DNA of 64,000 nt from Glaciecola sp964621345 (lineage in GTDB: Bacteria; Pseudomonadota; Gammaproteobacteria; Enterobacterales; Alteromonadaceae). The notes beneath the pieces were generated by a model. It ran no database searches, was not told the origin of the DNA, and saw only the letters and a list, made by a program, of their open reading frames with translations. How positions within the stretch are numbered: the stretch's first letter is position 1; the number at the start of each line of letters is the position of its first letter. Positions 8,516 through 16,216 of the stretch are shown here, in pieces. The translations under genes and the position numbers were made by a program. The stretch covers positions 62,001 through 126,000 of the forward strand of contig CAZUON010000002.1 of assembly GCA_964621345.1 (NCBI GenBank), read 5' to 3'.

Positions 8516-10429
8516 TTAATTAAAATAGCCTTCGTTTGCGCTGATTGTAAGTGGGTGATAGCCCGGTTTTGCTTCTTCAAAAGCACGTTTAGCAAAGGCT
8601 TTCCCTTCGTCGGTTTTCACTAATTCACGATAGAGTGGCTTGACTAATTTATTGCGTCCAATAGAAACCAAATAAGTGTAGAGCCGATCGTAAGCGGGCT
8701 TATACTCATTGGCGACGGCAATCATTAACCAACTGTGAGCAATTTCGTTGTTGCGACTTTCTGTTAATGCAAAGGCAGCATCGAGGGCATCTAACTGTTG
8801 AATATTAAGTGTTTCAGGCAGATTATTTAAAAAATACAACCATTCATGAACGGTCCAGTTTGCGGTTTCTATATCACTGGCTTGGCGTTCGCCGCTTAAA
8901 AAATCAGCTCTTGCGCTATCTATTTTAGCGAAGGCATCTGATTCAGGGACAGGCGCGCCTGCGGGGATCCCTGGTTGAAATATCCATTCAGAAATACGCT
9001 CTTTAGATAAAACGTCAGAATATTTAGCAAGCAAGGTCTTATCTAAATAGGCAATAAATTGGTCGGTGGTAATACTTTGAAAGGCAAAGGCGTCAAAGTA
9101 GGCAAGTAAAAAGGCATCAAAGTTATCACGGCCAATTTTTTGCTCAATTTCGCGCAAAAACAACGCGCCTTTTTCGTATGGGATATTGGAGAATACATCA
9201 TCTGGGTTACGGCCTCGTAAATCAATGGCCATAATTTGATCGTTAGCGGGCAATGAGGCGATATCAGCTTGCAAATCCTGATAACCAAGTACCGCTTCCA
9301 TGTTGTAACGGTCACTACCATAAATCATTTCCATAATGCGATAAGTAAGGTAGGTCGTAAAGCCTTCGTTTAACCAGAGGTCGCGCCATGTGGCGTTGGT
9401 TACGGTATTACCTGACCAACTGTGCGCAAGTTCATGGGCAATGAGTGATACCAAACTTTTATCGCCAGCAATTACCGTTGGCGTAATAAACGATAGTCTT
9501 GGGTTTTCCATGCCGCCAAAAGGAAACGACGGTGGCAGTATCAATAAGTCATAACGCTCCCAGCTGTATGCGCCGTACTTTTCTTCGGTAGATATCAGCA
9601 TGCTTTCGGTGTCTTCAAATTCTTTTGCTGCCGCATCGACTAACTCGGGCTCTGCATAGACACCGGTGCGCTCACCCATTGCTTTAAACTCTAAATCACC
9701 GATGGCTAATGCAATCAAGTAAGACGGAATGGGTTGTTGCATGGTAAATTCGTACACGCCATCGCGCTCAGTAGTTGGATCGTTTGCTGCGCTCATTACC
9801 GCTAAAAGCTCAGCAGGGGTGCGAATAGTTGCGTTGTAAGTGACTCTTACTTTTGGTGAGTCTTGTATGGGAATAAAGCTACGTGCATGAACCGCTTGTG
9901 CTTGAGTGAACAAAAAAGGATGACGCTTGCCGGCGGTTTGTGCGGGCGTTAACCATTGCACGCCTGATGCCTGTGGTGAAGTGGCATATTCGATAGTGAC
10001 TTGGTTCACGTCTTTTGGCAATTCGATAGTAAGCGCAGCACCTAAGTCGGGGTCACTTTTTCCTAAATTGAAGTTCAGTCCTTGCTGATTCGCACTTACC
10101 GACTCAATATAAAGTGCACGGGTATCGAGTACGAGCTTATCTGCTTGTTCATCGAGGCGCGTAAAATCAACAGTAACAGTGCCGCTTAAGCGCTTTTTGT
10201 CAAAATCGGCGTTAAGGTCTAAGTCGATATGCGTTAGCATTACTTCGTTGGTATTGGCGAATGAATGATAATCGGTGCCCGCTTTAATATCGGTGGTATC
10301 GATTTTAGGGGGAGAAGAGGGCAGAGTCTGCTCGGTGCTGGTTTCTTCTTTGGTCTCTTTCTCAGGGGCCGGGGAGCATGCAAAAGTAAAAAACAACGCC
10401 GCGAGGATTGGGTATACAGCTAAACGCAT
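8516..10429 (-). CDS. M1 family aminopeptidase lipoprotein (leukotriene A4 hydrolase type)
   Basis: A 637-residue zinc aminopeptidase. A lipoprotein signal with Cys18 (TFAC) is followed by an acidic linker, so it is probably anchored in the envelope. The family signature GGMENP is at 305-310, the zinc site HELAH at 332-336, and the third ligand Glu355 in WLNEGFTTYL. The carboxy-terminal 190 residues are the helical domain of the LTA4H subfamily. It should release amino-terminal residues from periplasmic peptides. GAAATATT-type spacing with AGGAA before the ATG supports the start. The next gene downstream on this strand is the kinase, 160 bp away. Confidence 0.93.
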   Translation of the reverse strand: MRLAVYPILAALFFTFACSPAPEKETKEETSTEQTLPSSPPKIDTTDIKAGTDYHSFANTNEVMLTHIDLDLNADFDKKRLSGTVTVDFTRLDEQADKLVLDTRALYIESVSANQQGLNFNLGKSDPDLGAALTIELPKDVNQVTIEYATSPQASGVQWLTPAQTAGKRHPFLFTQAQAVHARSFIPIQDSPKVRVTYNATIRTPAELLAVMSAANDPTTERDGVYEFTMQQPIPSYLIALAIGDLEFKAMGERTGVYAEPELVDAAAKEFEDTESMLISTEEKYGAYSWERYDLLILPPSFPFGGMENPRLSFITPTVIAGDKSLVSLIAHELAHSWSGNTVTNATWRDLWLNEGFTTYLTYRIMEMIYGSDRYNMEAVLGYQDLQADIASLPANDQIMAIDLRGRNPDDVFSNIPYEKGALFLREIEQKIGRDNFDAFLLAYFDAFAFQSITTDQFIAYLDKTLLAKYSDVLSKERISEWIFQPGIPAGAPVPESDAFAKIDSARADFLSGERQASDIETANWTVHEWLYFLNNLPETLNIQQLDALDAAFALTESRNNEIAHSWLMIAVANEYKPAYDRLYTYLVSIGRNKLVKPLYRELVKTDEGKAFAKRAFEEAKPGYHPLTISANEGYFN

Positions 10430-10664
10430 AATATTTCCTGTATTGGTTTTTATAATAGGATCAGGGCTTTTAATGGTGCGTAATGCTACACCCTCAAAGG
10501 GTTAACGCAAACTAGTAATTGTAGCGAACTCGCGCATGATTGGTAAAAGCGAGATAAAACTAATTAGGAAAGGCTCGGGGTTTTAAGCCTTTATGTGCAA
10601 AAAGCGCGGTAGCATGGGTATACTTCATCAATGGTTCTCAACCTTATATGAAAGTGAGAGTGAT

Positions 10665-11147
10665 ATGAAAAAATTTATAAGCGTGTTGTTTACATGCGTT
10701 GCATGTAGTTTTTTATTTGCTTGTTCAGACAGCGAAGTGGGAGATGTCTCCTTAGGTATTTTTACCACCAAAGACATTAAAATTGATGCACTTGAAGACC
10801 CGCTAATTACAGGGGTCACCTGCCATATTTCGAGTATTGAAGCGAATCTTGATTTTTCCGACCCATCCGATAGCTCTATTGCTTGTCGTCAGACCGGGCC
10901 AATTACCGCAGACATGTTCGAGCGTATCGACAAATCTCCCTCGGGGGAGGTGGTTTTTAAAAAATCCAAAAGTATCTTTTTCAAAAACATGAAAGTGAGA
11001 CGCATATACGATGTGAAATCGCAATCTTTGATGTACGTGTCCTACTCCACTAAAGAGACCTCAGGCAGCTTTAAACATAGCTTATCGACAGTACCTTTAT
11101 GGGGCACAAAAGCCTACGAAGTTGCGCGCCTGACACACCCAAACTAG
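10665..11147 (+). CDS. creA: CreA family protein
   Basis: A 160-residue exported protein of the CreA family, found widely in proteobacteria and of unknown function despite its name from the E. coli cre region. A signal peptide with lipobox-like FACS (Cys about 20) precedes the conserved stretches VGDVSLGIFTTKDIKIDA, DPLITGVTCHIS and SIACRQTGPI. An in-frame ATG 72 bases upstream would add a region with no signal-peptide character, so the internal ATG with GAGAG before it is preferred. It is followed 29 bp later by the Gfo/Idh gene. Confidence 0.88.
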   Translation: MKKFISVLFTCVACSFLFACSDSEVGDVSLGIFTTKDIKIDALEDPLITGVTCHISSIEANLDFSDPSDSSIACRQTGPITADMFERIDKSPSGEVVFKKSKSIFFKNMKVRRIYDVKSQSLMYVSYSTKETSGSFKHSLSTVPLWGTKAYEVARLTHPN

Positions 11148-11176
11148 TCTTATGATCATATTTTTAAGGGCTGCCT

Positions 11177-12268
11177 ATGTCTAAGTTAAATCGGCGACAG
11201 TTTTTACAATACTCTTCGTCCTTAATGGCCTTAGGTGCTTTGAGTATTTCACCGCTTTACGCGCAAAGTACTCGTAAGTTAGGAGTTGCCTTACTCGGAC
11301 TCGGTAATTACAGTGAAAAGCTTCTTGCTCCGGCTTTACAGTCCACGCGGCATTGTGAGCTTCGAGGTATTATTACCGGTACGCCTAGCAAAGTCCCAAC
11401 GTGGCAAGCACGTTATAATATTCCTGATAAGAACGTATATTCTTACGATAATATGCACGAAATTGCGAATAACCCAGATATCGATGTTGTTTATGTGGTG
11501 ACGCCGACTTCAACGCATATGACGTTCTCTGTAACCGCGGCCAATGCAGGCAAACATGTCTGGTGCGAAAAGCCTATGGCAATGAGTGTGGAACAGTGCC
11601 AAGCGATTATGGATGCGTGCGAAAAGAATAAAGTGATGTTATCAATTGGCTATCGCATGCAACACGAGCCAAATACCATACGTTTTGGCGGTTATGCTAA
11701 CTCTGCACCCTTTGGTGAAATGACATCGGTTTTTACCCGTGCCGGCTACGCAGGCAATGGCTTTGCCGAAGACTACTGGCGCATGAAAAAAGATATGGGC
11801 GGCGGCGCGATGTACGATATGGGGGTTTATCCTTTAAATGCCGCGCGCTACCTAACAAAAATGGAACCCATCGCGATAACTGCAACCCATGAAAAATCTC
11901 ACCCGCATATTTTCAAAGAGGTCGACGAAACTACGTATTTTAGCCTAGAGTTTGCTAATGGTTTGTTAGCTGATTGTGGCACGAGTATTGTGAAGTCGTT
12001 TAATCTTGCACGCGTTGTTTGCGACGATGGTTGGTATGAATTAAGGCCTATGTCACAGTATTCAGGCGTAGAAGGGTTTACAAGTCAAGGAGAGCGTTTT
12101 ACGCCTATCTCAAACATGCAGCAAACCCTACAAATGGATAATGATGCGCTGGCCATCATTAATGATACGCCGGTCTTAGTTCCCGGTATCGATGGCATGC
12201 GAGATATTCATGTAGTAGAAGCTGCTTTTGTCTCAGCGGCACAAAATGGTAAGCGAGTTCTGCTATGA
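11177..12268 (+). CDS. Tat-exported Gfo/Idh/MocA family oxidoreductase
   Basis: A 363-residue NAD(P)-dependent sugar oxidoreductase homologue. The amino terminus carries a twin-arginine signal (NRRQFLQ at residues 5-11, then a hydrophobic run ending near LYAQS), as in glucose-fructose oxidoreductase, which keeps NADP tightly bound and acts in the periplasm. The Rossmann fold follows with GVALLGLGNYSEK, and the conserved catalytic lysine motif lies in HVWCEKPMAMS. The substrate is probably a sugar, but cannot be named. It overlaps the VOC gene by ATGA, so the two are translationally coupled. AAGGG before the ATG supports the start. Confidence 0.88.
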   Translation: MSKLNRRQFLQYSSSLMALGALSISPLYAQSTRKLGVALLGLGNYSEKLLAPALQSTRHCELRGIITGTPSKVPTWQARYNIPDKNVYSYDNMHEIANNPDIDVVYVVTPTSTHMTFSVTAANAGKHVWCEKPMAMSVEQCQAIMDACEKNKVMLSIGYRMQHEPNTIRFGGYANSAPFGEMTSVFTRAGYAGNGFAEDYWRMKKDMGGGAMYDMGVYPLNAARYLTKMEPIAITATHEKSHPHIFKEVDETTYFSLEFANGLLADCGTSIVKSFNLARVVCDDGWYELRPMSQYSGVEGFTSQGERFTPISNMQQTLQMDNDALAIINDTPVLVPGIDGMRDIHVVEAAFVSAAQNGKRVLL

Positions 12269-12705
12269 GTAAAAAAGCGCAAACAACTGTAACGGGTATC
12301 CACCATATCAATTATGTGGTTAAAGACTTAGCCGCTTCCGTTGCTTACTTCGAAAAACTACTAGCTCAAGAGGCGTACTTTGAGGAGTTACCTTTGCGCG
12401 AGGTTAATACAGCTCGTTTTTCTTTAGGCCATAGCTATTTAGTCTTGGTCTGCCCACAAAATCTGGATTCAGAAGTAGGTAAAATATTAACAGAACGCGG
12501 AGAAGGTTTATTCTTATTGTCGTTAAGCACGAATAACTTGCAAGAGGCACAAAATCATTTTGCAGATAAAAATATTGCATTTAGTGCTAAAGGTTCGCGA
12601 AAAGGTTTACACGACTGGCTGGTAGCAGATTTAGACGCGCCGCAAAGCTTAGGGCCAGTGCTGCAACTTTGCGAAACACAAGCGCTACCAAACTCTAAAC
12701 TTTAG
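12265..12705 (+). CDS. VOC (glyoxalase/dioxygenase superfamily) protein
   Basis: A 146-residue protein with the paired beta-alpha-beta-beta-beta modules of the vicinal oxygen chelate superfamily. It opens with TGIHHINYVVKDLAASVAYFEKLL, where the first metal-ligand histidine is expected, and ends with the GPVLQLCE strand. It lacks a signal peptide, unlike the Tat-exported oxidoreductase whose stop codon it overlaps by four bases. Possible roles are an isomerase, an epimerase or a glyoxalase acting on a related metabolite. The family is certain; the reaction is not. Confidence 0.82.
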   Translation: MSKKAQTTVTGIHHINYVVKDLAASVAYFEKLLAQEAYFEELPLREVNTARFSLGHSYLVLVCPQNLDSEVGKILTERGEGLFLLSLSTNNLQEAQNHFADKNIAFSAKGSRKGLHDWLVADLDAPQSLGPVLQLCETQALPNSKL

Positions 12706-12753
12706 CATCAACAATGATATACTTTCCGCTTCCTTAAATCGTAAATTATTCAT

Positions 12754-13953
12754 ATGCCCTCTATTGTTCGAATTACTGCCCTAGCTTTCAGTGTGTTGTT
12801 TGCAAGTACGGTCAATGCCGATGTCAACATTTTTACTGACCAGCTAGATGGCCAATTCGACGCGTCTCGCTATTTGTCAGACAACGCTTACGGTTTTTTA
12901 CCGGTACCTGTGATCATCACCGACCCTGCGGTTGAGGGTGGATTGGGTATGATGGGTTTGTTTTTTCATGAAAGCGACGAAGAAAAAGAAGCCCGTCTTG
13001 CGGCAATGAAGGATGAAAACAACGTAAACGCGATCAAAAGTCTTATGCCTCCGAGTGTATCTGCGGTCATGGCTGCATATACTGGGAATGGTTCCTACTT
13101 TACAGGGGCTATGCATATGGGGTTTTTCAAGCAGGGTAGTATTCGTTATGCCGGTGGTGTTGGTTACGGTGATGTTAGCCTAGATTTTTATGGTTTTGGG
13201 GATCAAAATTTGCCTCGACCAATCGAGGTCAACACCAAAGCGACAATGCTAATTCAATCGTTGAAGTTTAAGGTAGGCAACAGCAAATTCTATGTAGGCC
13301 CATTACAGCGTTATACTAATGCTACAATCGATATTGGCAGTTTTGATATGATGGCGGTTAATGCCCCAATAGACTTTGATGCAGGTTTGCGCGGTTTGTT
13401 ATCAAGCGATGTAGTGACATCTGGAGCAGGTCTGACGATTGACTATGATTCTAGAGATAACTTTTATTCACCCGCCAGTGGCTTTAAATATTCATTCAAT
13501 CATTTGTGGTTTAACGAAGCAATTGGTTCTGATCGTAAATACACCTTAACCGAGCTTAGTGGCCTTAATTATTTCAAAATTAATGATAAGTGGCGCAGTG
13601 CCTTAAAAGTAGAAGTTAATTACGCTAATGCACAAGAGCAACTCCCAACCTATGCTACACCGGGAATTTCATTACGTGGTATTCCTGCCGCTCGCTATCA
13701 GGGAAAGTCCGTTGCGGTATCTGAGCTTGAAATTGCCTATAGACTGAACTTACGCTGGGAATTGAGTGCTTTTGCGGGCATTGGTAAAGCCAGCGATAGT
13801 TTTGCAGATTTCTCAGGCAGCCCGAGTCGTGTCAGTCGAGGCGTTGGTTTTCGTTACTTAATCGTCAGGCAATATGGATTCCAGATGGGAGTAGACATTG
13901 CCAAAGGACCTGAAGATACCGTGTTTTATATTCAAGCTGGTTCAGCATGGTAG
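12754..13953 (+). CDS. D15/BamA-family outer membrane beta-barrel protein
   Basis: A 399-residue outer membrane protein: a signal peptide (cleavage near STVNADVN, about residue 22), then alternating amphipathic strands of a Bac_surface_Ag (D15/BamA-like) barrel. Typical features are GLTIDYDSRDNFYSPASGFKY and the ending FYIQAGSAW with a terminal aromatic residue. There are no POTRA domains, so it is a small barrel-only member, a group whose role is unknown. An EEKEAR-rich charged insert lies near residue 76. It follows the VOC gene by 48 bp and could be in the same transcript. Confidence 0.82.
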   Translation: MPSIVRITALAFSVLFASTVNADVNIFTDQLDGQFDASRYLSDNAYGFLPVPVIITDPAVEGGLGMMGLFFHESDEEKEARLAAMKDENNVNAIKSLMPPSVSAVMAAYTGNGSYFTGAMHMGFFKQGSIRYAGGVGYGDVSLDFYGFGDQNLPRPIEVNTKATMLIQSLKFKVGNSKFYVGPLQRYTNATIDIGSFDMMAVNAPIDFDAGLRGLLSSDVVTSGAGLTIDYDSRDNFYSPASGFKYSFNHLWFNEAIGSDRKYTLTELSGLNYFKINDKWRSALKVEVNYANAQEQLPTYATPGISLRGIPAARYQGKSVAVSELEIAYRLNLRWELSAFAGIGKASDSFADFSGSPSRVSRGVGFRYLIVRQYGFQMGVDIAKGPEDTVFYIQAGSAW

Positions 13954-14036
13954 CTGTCAATAAATATTAGCGTTGCCTGTGATAAAAATATTGCTTTGAG
14001 AGAAACTTTATTTTAACAAGTATCATACAAAACCCA

Positions 14037-14069
14037 TTCAAAATGAAAATTTCACTTTCAAAATGAAAT
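14037..14069. promoter_or_regulatory. candidate activator-binding repeats upstream of the sigma-54 promoter
   Basis: Two copies of the palindromic word TTCAAAATGAA (starting 14037 and 14057) lie exactly 20 bp apart, two helical turns, with a further palindrome TGAAAATTTCA between them. They sit about 110-130 bp upstream of the -24/-12 element, where enhancer-binding proteins commonly bind. The likely ligand is the regulator encoded just downstream; this is inference from position and symmetry. Confidence 0.5.
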
Positions 14070-14167
14070 AAATATCCATTATTTCCTCTCATTTTCCCTC
14101 TTATAAATCCATAATAAATTTCATTAACTAGCTGATTTTATTGCACTAGTTAAGTTTTTAGTCGTAT

Positions 14168-14183
14168 TGGCATGCTGAATGCT
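14168..14183 (+). promoter_or_regulatory. sigma-54 (-24/-12) promoter for the regulator and receptor genes
   Basis: The sequence TGGCATGCTGAATGCT matches the RpoN consensus TGGCACG-N4-TTGCT with two changes, and GG (14169) and GC (14181) are 12 bases apart as required. Transcription would begin near 14194, about 85 nt before the start codon at 14279. The downstream gene encodes a sigma-54 activator, which suggests positive autoregulation. Confidence 0.6.
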
Positions 14184-14278
14184 ATCCCTGTAAACAAATA
14201 AATGACGCGACGACACCTAACGACTTTCTAAATCTCCACTATATTTAATGTGAATTGATTGTTTTAAAGGAAAGGTTA

Positions 14279-16186
14279 ATGTCGCAAAGTAATCAGGATT
14301 GGTCATTGAATACGGCTTACCATCACCAGCACAGTTTGCTGAAAATCTTAATCTTCGGGCACAAAGAGTTTAGCCAGTTGATGGCAAGCGTATTGCCTGA
14401 ATTTGCCGGGCAAGCGGAGTTTAAAATATTCGATGCGATTGTGGGCAGTATTTCTGAAGTGCAAACGCTCATTGACCAATACCAGCCAGATGTCATTGTA
14501 AGTGCGGGTTCAAACGCTGCGTATTTAAAATCAAGTCTAGATATTCCGGTATTAAGTTTAGTCAGCACCGACAGTGATATAATTAACGCGGTCACCCGCG
14601 CATCTAAATTATCATCAAACATAAACTTGGTTAATTTTGGTGAGCCTTCATCGGTAGTCGCTTTACTTAACAGCCACTTAAACATCGACCTAAACGAGGC
14701 GTGTTATAAAACGGCTGAACAAGCTCGAGAGATATTTAATGTATTGGCAGCAAATGTAAATAAAGACGCGCCGCCGATTTTTGTTGGTGCAAGCCTAGTC
14801 TGTGGTTTAGCAGCTCAGCGGGGCTTTCAATCTATTCTCATTTACTCTGAAGCATCTTGTATTGCGACTTTGAAACAAGCGATTGCCGCAGGTCAACGTG
14901 CACGTACCCAACACATCGACAAGGCGCTCACTTATTGGCTGATTAACCAATCGAAAACTCCTATAATTTTAACCGATCCTGAAGGCGATTCAATTACCCT
15001 TAATAAAGCTGCAAAAGTAGATCTTAATCTAAGCCTCGAATTTGAGATGGATTTAGCGGAGATAATTCATCCACAAGATGAATCGCGCCCTAATAATGGC
15101 GAGTGCACCATCAACAATGTTGATTGGTATTTTCATCAAGATACTGTGACCTATGGTCAGCGAACTATGTTTATGTATCAGTTATATCGACGTAAGCAAA
15201 CTGCACTAAGCCAAGGCTCCACTCCCCTTAAAAGTGATACAAAAAAACCTTTAGTATTTGCTTCAAAAGTTATGCATGACTTACTCGATAAGGTCGCATC
15301 GTTCTCTAACTCGCCAAGCAATGTATTGATTTTTGGTGAATCGGGCACGGGTAAAGAGCTCATCGCCCGAGAAATACACCGAAATAGTCAATATGCCGAT
15401 GGTCGCTTTGTGGCGCTCAATTGCAGTGCTATCCCTACTGAGTTATTTGAAGGCGAATTGTTTGGGTATCACGATGGTGCGTTCACAGGCTCGCGTCGCG
15501 GCGGTCGTAAGGGGCTAATAGAAGCAGCACAAAATGGTGTGTTGTTTTTAGACGAAATCAGTGAGCTTGCGATTGACCAACAGTCAAAACTGCTGCGCTT
15601 TTTGCAAGAAAGAAGCTATCGCCCGCTCGGTAGTAACAAAGAAAAACCGGTTGCAATAAAGCTCGTTGCAGCCTCAAACAAGTCTTTAAAAGAGCTTGTT
15701 AGCCAAGGCTTATTCCGTGAAGACCTCTATTTCCGCTTAAATGTATTTAATTTAGATATTCCGCCACTGCGTATGCGTAGCGAAGACATTCTAAAAATTG
15801 CTGGCGTAAAGCTACAGTACTTTCTCGACAGTTATGTTTTAGATCTCGATGCCAATGAAGTGTTGCAAAGTATCAGTACTGAGCTGAGTAACTACAGCTG
15901 GCCGGGTAATGTGCGAGAGCTGGAAAATATAATAGAGCGAGTTGTTGCCACTTTGCATATGACGCCTGACCTAAAAACCTTACCAAAGACGCTTAGGCAA
16001 ATTGCACCAGAGCTATTTACAGAAGCAAATCTGTCGGCCTCACAAGGCCTGGTAAAACACAAGGAATTAGCGCTCGTCGCCGACGCGGTGAATAAGTTTG
16101 GGGGCGATAAACAAAAAGCGGCTGAATATCTTGGTATGAGTCAAACGACCTTGTGGCGGCGGCTAAAAACGATGAATCAAATATAA
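14279..16186 (+). CDS. sigma-54-dependent activator with PrpR-type sensor domain
   Basis: A 635-residue enhancer-binding protein. Residues about 25-205 match the PrpR_N domain, which in PrpR senses 2-methylcitrate. A short linker with a PAS-like segment follows (about 215-310). The AAA+ domain has Walker A GESGTGKE at 353-360, the sigma-54 contact loop GAFTGS at 400-405 and Walker B VLFLDE at 421-426. A Fis-type helix-turn-helix closes the protein (GGDKQKAAEYLGMSQTTLWR). An ATG 24 bases upstream exists, but AAAGGAAAGG sits just before 14279. It lies in front of a receptor and acyl-CoA/amide enzymes rather than prp genes, so its ligand is probably another small hydroxy-di- or tricarboxylate. 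Confidence 0.9.
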   Translation: MSQSNQDWSLNTAYHHQHSLLKILIFGHKEFSQLMASVLPEFAGQAEFKIFDAIVGSISEVQTLIDQYQPDVIVSAGSNAAYLKSSLDIPVLSLVSTDSDIINAVTRASKLSSNINLVNFGEPSSVVALLNSHLNIDLNEACYKTAEQAREIFNVLAANVNKDAPPIFVGASLVCGLAAQRGFQSILIYSEASCIATLKQAIAAGQRARTQHIDKALTYWLINQSKTPIILTDPEGDSITLNKAAKVDLNLSLEFEMDLAEIIHPQDESRPNNGECTINNVDWYFHQDTVTYGQRTMFMYQLYRRKQTALSQGSTPLKSDTKKPLVFASKVMHDLLDKVASFSNSPSNVLIFGESGTGKELIAREIHRNSQYADGRFVALNCSAIPTELFEGELFGYHDGAFTGSRRGGRKGLIEAAQNGVLFLDEISELAIDQQSKLLRFLQERSYRPLGSNKEKPVAIKLVAASNKSLKELVSQGLFREDLYFRLNVFNLDIPPLRMRSEDILKIAGVKLQYFLDSYVLDLDANEVLQSISTELSNYSWPGNVRELENIIERVVATLHMTPDLKTLPKTLRQIAPELFTEANLSASQGLVKHKELALVADAVNKFGGDKQKAAEYLGMSQTTLWRRLKTMNQI

Positions 16187-16216
16187 ACTAGACATAATAA
16201 ATACACTGGAGAAGTC

